Of a DNA stretch of 13,907 nucleotides, positions 1 through 6,424 are shown piece after piece. This stretch comes from Oscillospiraceae bacterium. Lineage in GTDB: Bacteria; Bacillota; Clostridia; Oscillospirales; Oscillospiraceae. The first letter of the stretch is position 1, and the number at the start of each line of letters is the position of its first letter. Below the pieces are notes generated by a model that was not told the origin of the DNA, did no database searches, and worked only from the letters and a program-made list of their open reading frames with translations. A program made the translations under genes and the position numbers. Location of the stretch: positions 1-13,907 of the forward strand of contig JAFSFK010000175.1 in NCBI GenBank assembly GCA_017435245.1, in the 5' to 3' direction.

Positions 1-1020
1 AACCCCAAGGCCAAAATCATTTTCGTTGGTCTTGAAAGCTCCATGAAGGATGTCACCATCGTGAAGGATCCCTGCAATGAAAGCGGCTCGACACTTCGGT
101 TTATGTTGCCCATCATTGGTGCTTTGGGTGTTGATAGTAAGTTTGTATTGTCTGGGAGGCTCTCTAAGCGTCCCCTGTCTCCTCTTTGGGAGGAGATGGA
201 ACGGATGGGCTGTAAGCTTTCCTGGCTCACAGAAAGCATTCTGCGCTGCACTGGCAGGCTTCAGCCGGGAAGGTATATCATCGATGGTGGTGTTTCCAGC
301 CAATTCATTACCGGCTTGCTCTTCGCAATGGCATTGATGGATGAAAAAAGCACACTGACTGTTACCGGCAAGACGGAGTCCGCACCTTATATCAAAATGA
401 CACAGGATGCACTGGCCACCTTTGGTGTTTCCTGCGAAAATTACTGCGTTGGTGGCAGCCGTCCTTTTCTCTCCCCTGGCAGCATTTGTGTTGAGGGAGA
501 TTGGAGCAATGCCGCTTTTTTCCTTGCCGCCAATACCTTAGGTAATCGACTTATAGTAAATAATTTAAATATGGAGTCCTCACAAGGTGACAAAGTTGTG
601 CTGCACGCCCTGGCACAGCTGAAAGACAACTGTGCTATTTCCGGTGCAAATATCCCGGATCTGATTCCTATACTTTCCGTTGTTGCCGCCGCAAATTGCG
701 GTGCCAGCTTCACGGAAATCGGACGTCTACGCCTAAAGGAGTCTGATCGGGTCAACTCTGTCATTTCCATGCTTATGGCTTTGGGGATTCGTGCAGAAGC
801 AACAGAAACGACACTCACCGTATATCCCGGAAAAATTCGTGGCGGTGTTGTTGATTCTGAAAACGATCACCGAATTGCCATGTCCGCTGCCATTGCCGCA
901 ACTGTTGCGGAGGGTCCTGTTACCATCTTAGGTGCGCAGTGCGTAGCCAAATCCTACCCCGCTTTTTGGGATGAATACCGCAGACTAGGAGGTTCCTATG
1001 AGCAGTACATACGGAAATAG
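1..1020 (+). CDS. aroA: 3-phosphoshikimate 1-carboxyvinyltransferase (EPSP synthase), 5' end outside window
   Basis: The enzyme transfers the enolpyruvyl group of PEP to shikimate 3-phosphate, the sixth step of the cytosolic shikimate pathway. The frame is open from base 1 without a start or stop, so the gene enters from the left. The ATG at 43 lies just before the conserved CNESGSTLRF block and cannot be the true start. Family motifs in order are CNESGSTLRF, GGVSSQFITGLL (SSQ binds the phosphate), EGDWSNAAFF, the catalytic-Asp region IPDLIPIL, RLRLKESDRV, DHRIAMS and a final KSYPAFW. About 339 residues are visible against a usual 420-430, so roughly 85-90 N-terminal residues are missing. The last 23 bases overlap aroC, whose ribosome binding site lies inside this gene. 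Identity is firm. Confidence 0.95.
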   Translation, partial: NPKAKIIFVGLESSMKDVTIVKDPCNESGSTLRFMLPIIGALGVDSKFVLSGRLSKRPLSPLWEEMERMGCKLSWLTESILRCTGRLQPGRYIIDGGVSSQFITGLLFAMALMDEKSTLTVTGKTESAPYIKMTQDALATFGVSCENYCVGGSRPFLSPGSICVEGDWSNAAFFLAANTLGNRLIVNNLNMESSQGDKVVLHALAQLKDNCAISGANIPDLIPILSVVAAANCGASFTEIGRLRLKESDRVNSVISMLMALGIRAEATETTLTVYPGKIRGGVVDSENDHRIAMSAAIAATVAEGPVTILGAQCVAKSYPAFWDEYRRLGGSYEQYIRK

Positions 1021-2068
1021 AATTAAACTATCCATTTTTGGTCAATCCCACGGTCCTGCGATCGGAATGACACTGGATAATGTCCCCGCCGGTCTTCCCG
1101 TGGATTTTGAAAAGCTGCAGGAATTCCTGAACCGAAGAGCACCCGGTCAGAACGATATTTCCACCCCACGTCGGGAAGAAGATCGTCCGGAGTTCCTCTC
1201 TGGAATTGTAAACGGCTATACTTGCGGAGCTCCCATCGCTGCGGTTATCCACAACACCAACACACGTTCCTCTGACTATGAGGAACTGAAGGATCGTCCT
1301 AGGCCCGGACACGCCGATTACACGGCACAAATCAAGTACGCCGGTTACCAGGACGCCGCAGGTGGCGGACATTTCTCTGGCCGTTTAACGGCACCTATGT
1401 GCATTGCCGGCGGCTTGTGTAAGCAATGGCTGGAAGCAAAAGGGATCCGTATTGGCGCACACATTGTTTCCATTGCCGGTATCACAGACGAACCGGTTTG
1501 TTTGGATTGGGTCCATCCGCAGCTTGATCTGATCAACAAGGACTTCCCCGTATTAAACCCGGAAGCCGGGCAAAAAATGCGTGAAGCCATCGCATCTGCA
1601 CGCAGCGAGGGCGACAGCGTTGGCGGCTTGATCGAATGTGTTGTCACCGGCCTGCCTGCTGGAATCGGTGATCCGATGTTTGACGGTATGGAAAGCCGCA
1701 TTGCTCAAATCGTATATGGTATCCCCGCTGTTAAGGGACTGAGTTTTGGAACTGGTTTCTCCGGAAGTTATATGCTTGGCAGTGAGAACAACGATGCCTT
1801 TGCCGTTAAAGACGGAAGGATTGTCACTGAAACCAACCATTGCGGCGGTATTCTCGGAGGAATTACCACCGGTATGCCCCTTGTTTTTGAAGTAGCCATC
1901 AAACCCACACCGTCCATCTCCAAACAACAGCAGACCATTTCGTTAATGAATATGCAGACCAGGACACTACAAGTAAAGGGTCGCCACGACCCATGTATCG
2001 TCCCCAGAGCAGTACCTGTCATAGAGGCCGCAGCTGCCATTGCAATTTTCGATGCCATTATGGCATAA
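998..2068 (+). CDS. aroC: Chorismate synthase
   Basis: AroC converts EPSP to chorismate by 1,4-elimination and needs reduced FMN; it is normally a cytosolic homotetramer. The 356-residue length is typical. Family signatures are FGQSHGPAIG (residues 14-23, conserved His18), RPGHADYT (102-109, His105), GGGHFSGRLTAP (122-133) and GRHDPCIVPRAVPVIEA near the C terminus. The first signature has Gln where many homologs have Glu (GESHG); from memory this substitution also occurs in other Firmicutes, so it is not taken as a defect. The start is supported by AGGAGG at 987-992, five bases before the ATG, inside the aroA 3' end. No flavin reductase domain is fused. The next gene, pheA, starts 15 bases after the stop. 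Confidence 0.97.
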   Translation: MSSTYGNRIKLSIFGQSHGPAIGMTLDNVPAGLPVDFEKLQEFLNRRAPGQNDISTPRREEDRPEFLSGIVNGYTCGAPIAAVIHNTNTRSSDYEELKDRPRPGHADYTAQIKYAGYQDAAGGGHFSGRLTAPMCIAGGLCKQWLEAKGIRIGAHIVSIAGITDEPVCLDWVHPQLDLINKDFPVLNPEAGQKMREAIASARSEGDSVGGLIECVVTGLPAGIGDPMFDGMESRIAQIVYGIPAVKGLSFGTGFSGSYMLGSENNDAFAVKDGRIVTETNHCGGILGGITTGMPLVFEVAIKPTPSISKQQQTISLMNMQTRTLQVKGRHDPCIVPRAVPVIEAAAAIAIFDAIMA

Positions 2069-2083
2069 CCGGGAGGTATTATC

Positions 2084-3226
2084 GTGAACATCAACGACTA
2101 CAGGAATCAGATCGATTCCATTGACGAGAAGCTTGTCAGCCTATTTACCCAGAGAATGGAACTTTCTGCTAAGATCGCAGACTATAAAAAAGAAAACAAT
2201 CTGCCGATCTATGTTCCGGCCAGAGAACGAGAGATCCTCCAGGATGTGGCACAAAAAGCCGGTCCTGAAATGGCGAACTACACACGGGTGCTGTATTCAC
2301 TGCTGTTTGAATTGAGCCGGAGTTATCAGAGTAAGCGTAATTGTCAGATCACTCCCCTATACCAAAACATCACGAATTCGATTGAAAATACCCCAAAACT
2401 GTTCCCTCAGGCACCAATGGTGGCATGCCAAGGCGTAGAAGGCGCTTACGCTCAAATCGCCTGTGAGCGTATCTTTAAGAATCCGTTCATAATGTACTTT
2501 AAAAATTTTGATGGGATTTTTAATGCGATTGAGCAAGGTCTGTGTCAGTACGGAATTCTCCCTATTGAAAATTCCACCGCAGGTTCTGTCAAGAAAGTTT
2601 ACGATCTGATGATCCGTCATAATTTCTCCATTGTGCGGACATTCCGCTTGAAGATCGACCATAATCTTTTGGCAAATCCCGGCGCACAGCTTTCCGACAT
2701 CAAAAAGATCTATTCCCACGAGCAGGCTATCAACCAGTGCAATGATTTTCTGAAAAATCATCCTGACGTTCAGGTCATTCCGGTTGAAAACACTGCTGTC
2801 GCTGCCCATATGGTAGCCAAGTCCGGTTCTGTGGATGTAGCCGCAATTTCCAGCCATGCCTGTGAGGAATTGTATGGTCTTATCAGTCTGGCTGATTCCA
2901 TTCAGGACAAAGGCAACAACCGTACACGATTCATTTGCATCAGCAAGAATCTGGAGATCTACCCCGGCTCTGACAAAACCAGCATTATGATGGTTCTCTC
3001 CCACAAGCCCGGTGCTCTGTATAAGGTCCTCGCCAGAATGTACACCCTTGGTATCAATGTAATCAAGCTGGAATCCCGCCCCATTCCTGACAGAGATTTT
3101 GAATTTATGTTCTACTTTGACCTGGAAACCTCCATCTACTCCGAGGAGTTTGTACAACTGATGTGTGAACTGGACGATCTATGTGAGGAATTTAAGTATT
3201 TGGGCAGCTACACAGAGGTGGTTTAA
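2084..3226 (+). CDS. pheA: Bifunctional chorismate mutase / prephenate dehydratase (P-protein)
   Basis: It rearranges chorismate to prephenate and then decarboxylates and dehydrates it to phenylpyruvate, committing flux to phenylalanine. Three domains are visible in 380 residues. An AroQ-type all-helical chorismate mutase spans about 1-85, with Arg7, Arg24, Lys35, Arg47 and Glu48 in the expected active-site spacing. Prephenate dehydratase spans about 112-285, with GVEGAYAQIA, PIENSTAGSV (160-169), SHEQA (211-215) and the catalytic TRF at 281-283. An ACT domain spans about 297-378, with GALY (310-313) and ESRP (330-333), motifs tied to phenylalanine feedback inhibition. The start is GTG at 2084, seven bases after GGGAGG (2071-2076). 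The stop TAA shares its last A with the ATG of the next gene (TAATG), suggesting translational coupling. Confidence 0.96.
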   Translation: MNINDYRNQIDSIDEKLVSLFTQRMELSAKIADYKKENNLPIYVPAREREILQDVAQKAGPEMANYTRVLYSLLFELSRSYQSKRNCQITPLYQNITNSIENTPKLFPQAPMVACQGVEGAYAQIACERIFKNPFIMYFKNFDGIFNAIEQGLCQYGILPIENSTAGSVKKVYDLMIRHNFSIVRTFRLKIDHNLLANPGAQLSDIKKIYSHEQAINQCNDFLKNHPDVQVIPVENTAVAAHMVAKSGSVDVAAISSHACEELYGLISLADSIQDKGNNRTRFICISKNLEIYPGSDKTSIMMVLSHKPGALYKVLARMYTLGINVIKLESRPIPDRDFEFMFYFDLETSIYSEEFVQLMCELDDLCEEFKYLGSYTEVV

Positions 3227-4449
3227 TGAAATGCGGACTTTTGGGCGGTAAGCTTGGACACAGCTACTCCCCTCAGATCCATAGTTATCTTGGTGATTAC
3301 TCTTACGATCTTTATGAAAAGAAGCCAGAGGAACTGGAATCTTTTCTCCTACACGGGGATTTCTCTGGCTTGAATGTAACCATTCCATACAAAAAAGCCG
3401 TGATCGCCTACTGTGATGTACTTTCAGAGCGTGCACAAAAACTTAGCGCAGTCAATACAATCGTTCGTAGAGCCGACGGCAGCCTCGTTGGGCATAACAC
3501 TGACTATTTCGGTTTCTCCTCTATGCTTCAAATGAGTGGTTTGCGGGTAGAAGGCAAAGAGGTTCTGGTGCTGGGAAGCGGCGGTGCGTCTGCTACCGCT
3601 GTTGCGGTACTCAAAGAACTGGGTGCTGATGTATTTGTCATCTCCCGCAGCGGCGAACACAACTATCAAAACCTATATTTACACAAAAACGCATCTCTGA
3701 TCGTAAACTCAACGCCCGTAGGTATGTATCCGAATGTTGGCGTCAGTGCTGTTGACCTCTCACTTTTTTCCCATCTTGAAGGGGTGTTGGATGTTGTGTA
3801 CAACCCCGCCCGTACACAACTGCTTCTGGATGCGGAAAGCCGTGGTTTGGTTGCAATGAACGGTCTTTGGATGCTGGTTGCACAGGCAAAGGAAAGTGCA
3901 GAGTGGTTTACAGGAAGAAAGATCCCCGAAACAATAATCGCCGAGATCCACAGAAAGCTTCGCACACAAATGGAGAACACCATTTTGATCGGTATGCCTG
4001 GGTGCGGTAAATCCACCATTGGAAAGCTGGTTTCCCAGATACTGAACAAGCGGTTTGTAGATGCGGATGAAGTCATTGCGAAAACCGCCGGTATGTCAAT
4101 ACCCGAGATTTTTTCAACATCCGGCGAGACAGGCTTCCGTAATATTGAAACACAGGTTCTGCGCCAGCTTGGCATGCAGTCCGGTCTGGTGATTGCCACC
4201 GGTGGTGGTTGTGTGACACGGGATGAAAACTACTCACTTCTGCACCAAAACGGAACCATTTACTGGCTGAAGCGTGCAATATCATTTTTACCTACCGACG
4301 GCAGACCGCTCTCCCAGAAAAATTCACTGACGCAAATGTATGACATCCGCAAGCCGATGTATCAGAAATTTGCGGATCACATTATCCTCAATAACGACAA
4401 CGCTGACAATGCCGCCAGCGCCATAGCAGAAAAGGAAATGATATTATGA
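3226..4449 (+). CDS. aroE-aroK: Fused shikimate dehydrogenase - shikimate kinase
   Basis: One 407-residue frame carries two consecutive shikimate-pathway enzymes. Residues 1-245 are AroE, which reduces 3-dehydroshikimate with NADPH. They show GHSYSPQIH (11-19), NVTIPYK with catalytic Lys56, GHNTDYFGF with catalytic Asp93, and the dinucleotide loop GSGGAS (117-122). Residues 249-407 are AroK, which phosphorylates shikimate with ATP. They show the P-loop GMPGCGKST (256-264), substrate Asp281 in VDADE, FRNIE (304-308), GGG (326-328), the lid arginine in DGRPL (Arg360) and the IRKPMY motif. Each half has nearly full length for its family. An internal ATG at 3970 begins the kinase half, but I see no convincing ribosome binding site before it, so a fused protein is favoured. 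The start has AGAGGTGG (3214-3221) just upstream. The TGA stop overlaps the aroQ ATG by four bases. Confidence 0.95.
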   Translation: MKCGLLGGKLGHSYSPQIHSYLGDYSYDLYEKKPEELESFLLHGDFSGLNVTIPYKKAVIAYCDVLSERAQKLSAVNTIVRRADGSLVGHNTDYFGFSSMLQMSGLRVEGKEVLVLGSGGASATAVAVLKELGADVFVISRSGEHNYQNLYLHKNASLIVNSTPVGMYPNVGVSAVDLSLFSHLEGVLDVVYNPARTQLLLDAESRGLVAMNGLWMLVAQAKESAEWFTGRKIPETIIAEIHRKLRTQMENTILIGMPGCGKSTIGKLVSQILNKRFVDADEVIAKTAGMSIPEIFSTSGETGFRNIETQVLRQLGMQSGLVIATGGGCVTRDENYSLLHQNGTIYWLKRAISFLPTDGRPLSQKNSLTQMYDIRKPMYQKFADHIILNNDNADNAASAIAEKEMIL

Positions 4450-4877
4450 AGCTCCTTGTCCTGAACGGACCGAACATCAATATGCTGGGAATCCGTGAAC
4501 CCGGTATTTACGGCACGCAAACCTTTGCCGATCTTTTGTCGCTGATCGAAGACACGGCAAAGGAATACTGCATTCACATTGAGCAGTACCAGTCTAATCA
4601 CGAGGGCGATCTTGTGGACAAAATTCAAGCTGCATACGGAAAATTCAATGGCATCGTCATTAATCCAGCTGCTTACACCCATACATCTGTTGCAATTTTG
4701 GATGCACTGAAAGCCGTGGGAATCCCTGCTGTTGAAGTTCACATATCCAATGTGGATGTCAGAGAAAGCTTCCGCCAAATCTCCTATGCAGGCCTGTACT
4801 GCGAGAAAACCATCAAAGGGCAAGGTCTGGACGGCTACCGTCAGGCAATCGCCTACCTGGTTGAAAAATATGCATAA
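4446..4877 (+). CDS. aroQ: Type II 3-dehydroquinate dehydratase
   Basis: It dehydrates 3-dehydroquinate to 3-dehydroshikimate, the substrate of the AroE half encoded just upstream. The type II family is a dodecamer of about 145 residues; this one has 143. It shows LVLNGPNINMLG at the N terminus, Arg17 and catalytic Tyr22 (REPGIYG), QSNHEGDLVDKI (49-60), NPAAYTHTS (73-81) and VEVHISN with Glu97 and His99, followed by RESFR. The ATG lies in an ATGA overlap with the aroE-aroK stop, with AAAGGA at 4431-4436 as ribosome binding site. It is the last gene of the operon: a hairpin terminator begins four bases after the stop. Confidence 0.97.
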   Translation: MKLLVLNGPNINMLGIREPGIYGTQTFADLLSLIEDTAKEYCIHIEQYQSNHEGDLVDKIQAAYGKFNGIVINPAAYTHTSVAILDALKAVGIPAVEVHISNVDVRESFRQISYAGLYCEKTIKGQGLDGYRQAIAYLVEKYA

Positions 4878-4880
4878 TAA

Positions 4881-4917
4881 AATGCTCCCTAAGGGTCTAC
4901 CCTTGGGAGCATTTTTT
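4881..4917. terminator. Intrinsic terminator ending the aro operon, possibly bidirectional
   Basis: A stem AATGCTCCC(T)AAGGG (4881-4895) pairs with CCCTTGGGAGCATT (4900-4913) around a TCTA loop, with one bulged T. A run of T follows at 4912-4917. On the minus strand the same stem sits directly after the stop of the converging acetyltransferase gene and is followed by a shorter TTTT, so it may stop transcription from both sides. Confidence 0.9.
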
Positions 4918-5377
4918 ATCTTCTGTATATCATCGTGCAGCTGTTTGTATACACAGAACCGTCAATATACTTTGCATATTCCAAATACTCTTTGAATCCA
5001 CAGGAACGATGCACAGCAAGGGATTCTGTATTATTCTTGCGGATGTGCGAATAAATCGGAAGCCCTTCAGGTATCACTGCTCCACGGACAACCGATCCCA
5101 GCAATTCTTTTGCAAATCCTTTATTTCTGATATCCGAACGGGTCTGCAATGCCTCGATTAAATATCCATCACTATACGGCTCAGCCCGCAAAACGCTGGC
5201 ATACCCCTTCTCATCCTCACGCACCGCATAAAACGCACCGGGAGCTGTAAAGAAAACATCACGTAAATAATCAAAAAACTCCCAATAGTCTGTATACCCG
5301 TCCTTATCATTCAGGTCATATACGGTTGCAAGTCCTTCAAAGTCAATCCCTGAAAAAGAATGAATGATCTTAATCAT
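4916..5377 (-). CDS. GNAT family N-acetyltransferase, substrate unknown
   Basis: This 153-residue protein has the layout of a single GNAT domain, which transfers an acetyl group from acetyl-CoA to an amine. The acetyl-CoA binding motif A is seen around LQTRSDIRNKGFAKELL (R84-N-K-G-F-A89 fits R/Q-x-x-G-x-G/A), and motif B as NNTESLAVHRSCGFKEY (115-131), typical of small-molecule acetyltransferases. The sequence gives no substrate. It is the second gene of a unit with the D-lyxose isomerase family gene, whose stop lies five bases upstream of this ATG. The ribosome binding site is weak (AAGG at 5386-5389). The stop abuts the shared terminator at 4881-4917. Family assignment is good; role is unknown. 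Confidence 0.85.
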   Translation of the reverse strand: MIKIIHSFSGIDFEGLATVYDLNDKDGYTDYWEFFDYLRDVFFTAPGAFYAVREDEKGYASVLRAEPYSDGYLIEALQTRSDIRNKGFAKELLGSVVRGAVIPEGLPIYSHIRKNNTESLAVHRSCGFKEYLEYAKYIDGSVYTNSCTMIYRR

Positions 5378-5382
5378 AGGAT

Positions 5383-6069
5383 CTACCTTGCTTTCGGGTA
5401 CTCATTGCAGAGTAAACGGTATGGCGGCTCATCCTCTTCGATGGTTGGAAAGCGACCAACAGCGGGATTAAAACGATTATCTGTATTGTCATCATTGCAC
5501 TGGCTGACTTCGCCCAGCAAAACAGCACCTGTTCCCTCCTCAACTTCGAAGTCGTGATATAAGTACTGCTGAATATGAATGCTCTCCCCCGGCTTCAGTC
5601 TAATTTGTGTCCCGGCAGGAACCGTATAGGTTCGACCATCCGTGTGGACCGTAACGTCTGTTATATAATCGATCTGCTCGTCCGGAAGGCTGTTATACAC
5701 ACGAATTAAAACATTTCCCCCGCCACGGTTAATAATATCCTCTGTCTTGTACCAATGAAAATGATTGGGTGCATACTGCCCCTCCTTCAGATAAAGGAGT
5801 TTTTCAGCATATACTTTCGGGTATTTTTCAGTCATTGCACGATTACCATTACGTATGGTAATCAGTGAAAAACCAAATCTATCAAAATCTCCCATTCCAT
5901 AATCCGTAATATCCCAACCCAGCATACATTCCCGGACTTCATCATATTCGTGTCCGATCGTCTCCCACTGTTCGGGTGTAAAGTGGCAGAAAGGCGGTAA
6001 ATAACACCTGTGTGTATCGCACATAGTCTCCAACTCTTTCAATGCCTTATTGATCTCGGAACGCTTCAT
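5383..6069 (-). CDS. D-lyxose ketol-isomerase family protein (cupin fold)
   Basis: Members interconvert D-lyxose and D-xylulose, often acting on D-mannose/D-fructose as well, using a divalent metal in a cupin barrel. The 228-residue length fits the family (Bacillus YdaE type). Seen in order: GWDITDYGMGDFDRFGF (51-67), the metal motif NHFHWYKTEDIINRGGG (102-118; His103, His105, Glu110 are likely ligands), the PAGTQIRLKPGESIHI strand pair, YHDF (His172) and GEVSQCNDDNTDNRF (186-200). The ATG follows GGAGGTG (6077-6083) by seven bases, with a strong promoter at 6102-6129 giving a 5' leader of about 25 bases. No pentose kinase, transporter or sugar regulator is adjacent, so the physiological sugar is not apparent. 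A broader sugar-isomerase or stress role is possible. Confidence 0.88.
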   Translation of the reverse strand: MKRSEINKALKELETMCDTHRCYLPPFCHFTPEQWETIGHEYDEVRECMLGWDITDYGMGDFDRFGFSLITIRNGNRAMTEKYPKVYAEKLLYLKEGQYAPNHFHWYKTEDIINRGGGNVLIRVYNSLPDEQIDYITDVTVHTDGRTYTVPAGTQIRLKPGESIHIQQYLYHDFEVEEGTGAVLLGEVSQCNDDNTDNRFNPAVGRFPTIEEDEPPYRLLCNEYPKAR

Positions 6070-6101
6070 CCAAATACACCTCCAACGAAGTATTTTTCTT
6101 C

Positions 6102-6129
6102 ATTATTTGAGCTGATAATAGAATGTCAA
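6102..6129 (-). promoter_or_regulatory. Sigma-A type promoter of the D-lyxose isomerase / GNAT unit
   Basis: On the minus strand a perfect -35 TTGACA (6124-6129) is followed after 16 bases by AATAAT (6102-6107), a five-of-six match to the -10 consensus. The predicted start near 6095 leaves room for the GGAGGTG ribosome binding site. The repeats at 6134-6255 lie immediately upstream of the -35. Confidence 0.75.
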
Positions 6130-6133
6130 GTGT

Positions 6134-6255
6134 TGTGGAAAAACGGTTTGTATTTCCGATATTTCAACAAACATTCCACAAAATTTGAAATATTTCTACC
6201 AATCGGATGAAATATACAATCAGTTATTCACAAATTCCACAGGTTTTTCCACAGG
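6134..6255. repeat. Cluster of TTCCACA / DnaA-box-like 9-mers
   Basis: Five sites share a T-N-CACA core: TTTTCCACA on the minus strand (6134-6142), CATTCCACA (6172-6180), TTATTCACA (6224-6232), AATTCCACA (6233-6241) and TTTTCCACA (6245-6253), the last four on the plus strand. TTATTCACA and TTTTCCACA each differ by one base from TTATCCACA. The last three run head to tail, two of them directly abutting. TTCCACAGG is a direct repeat at 6235-6243 and 6247-6255. AT-rich chance or another regulator's operator could also explain this. Confidence 0.5.
6150..6217. repeat. Nested inverted repeats upstream of the D-lyxose isomerase promoter
   Basis: The inner pair is ATATTTCAA (6159-6167) and TTGAAATAT (6185-6193), nine perfect bases around a 17-base spacer. 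The outer pair is GTATTTCCGAT (6150-6160) and ATCGGATGAAATATAC (6202-6217), an imperfect match. TGAAATAT also recurs directly at 6186-6193 and 6208-6215, 22 bases apart, about two helical turns. The position 20-90 bases upstream of a -35 suggests a regulator binding region, but I do not recognise the regulator. Confidence 0.6.
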
Positions 6256-6387
6256 TAAAAATTCTAAATCTATCGTAAAAATGCAATAATCACAATAAAC
6301 ATCCGGTAAACCAAAACATTTGATAACAGAATAAATCTGCGGTATATTTGGGTATACACGAATGGCTGCATACACAATATAAGCAAT

Positions 6388-6419
6388 AATTGCAGGAGCA
6401 TGCAATTGCTCCTGCAATT
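6388..6419 (-). terminator. Probable terminator hairpin after tsaD
   Basis: A perfect 13-bp stem, AATTGCAGGAGCA (6388-6400) with TGCTCCTGCAATT (6407-6419), surrounds a six-base loop and starts five bases after the tsaD stop. On the minus strand it is followed by ATTGCTTATATTG, which lacks a run of T. It may therefore be a weak terminator or an mRNA 3'-end stabiliser rather than a classical intrinsic terminator. Confidence 0.6.
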
Positions 6420-6424
6420 TCAAT

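Larger units (their letters stand above)
6070..6424. other. AT-rich 355-base intergenic region with promoter, repeats and a hairpin
   Basis: This gap between the D-lyxose isomerase gene and the tsaD stop holds, from left to right, a ribosome binding site (6077-6083), a minus-strand promoter (6102-6129), five DnaA-box-like 9-mers (6134-6253), nested inverted repeats (6150-6217), an unassigned AT-rich stretch (6256-6387) and a 13-bp hairpin (6388-6419). A minus-strand frame of 81 codons (6220-6465) crosses it but starts inside tsaD and lacks a recognisable family. I see no convincing gene in 6256-6387. Confidence 0.7.

Noticed and set aside
2357..3157. 266-codon minus-strand frame opposite pheA
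   Set aside because: It is fully antisense to pheA, whose three domains are intact, and has no signals of its own.
3970..4449. Separate aroK gene starting at an internal ATG
   Set aside because: The frame continues from aroE without a stop and there is no clear ribosome binding site before 3970; a fusion is simpler.
6134..6255. Chromosomal replication origin
   Set aside because: DnaA-like boxes are present but no dnaA, dnaN, rpmH or similar origin genes are in the window, and several boxes are poor matches. Kept only as a binding-site cluster.
6134..6255. CRISPR array
   Set aside because: The repeated units are only 7-9 bases, irregularly spaced and in both orientations.
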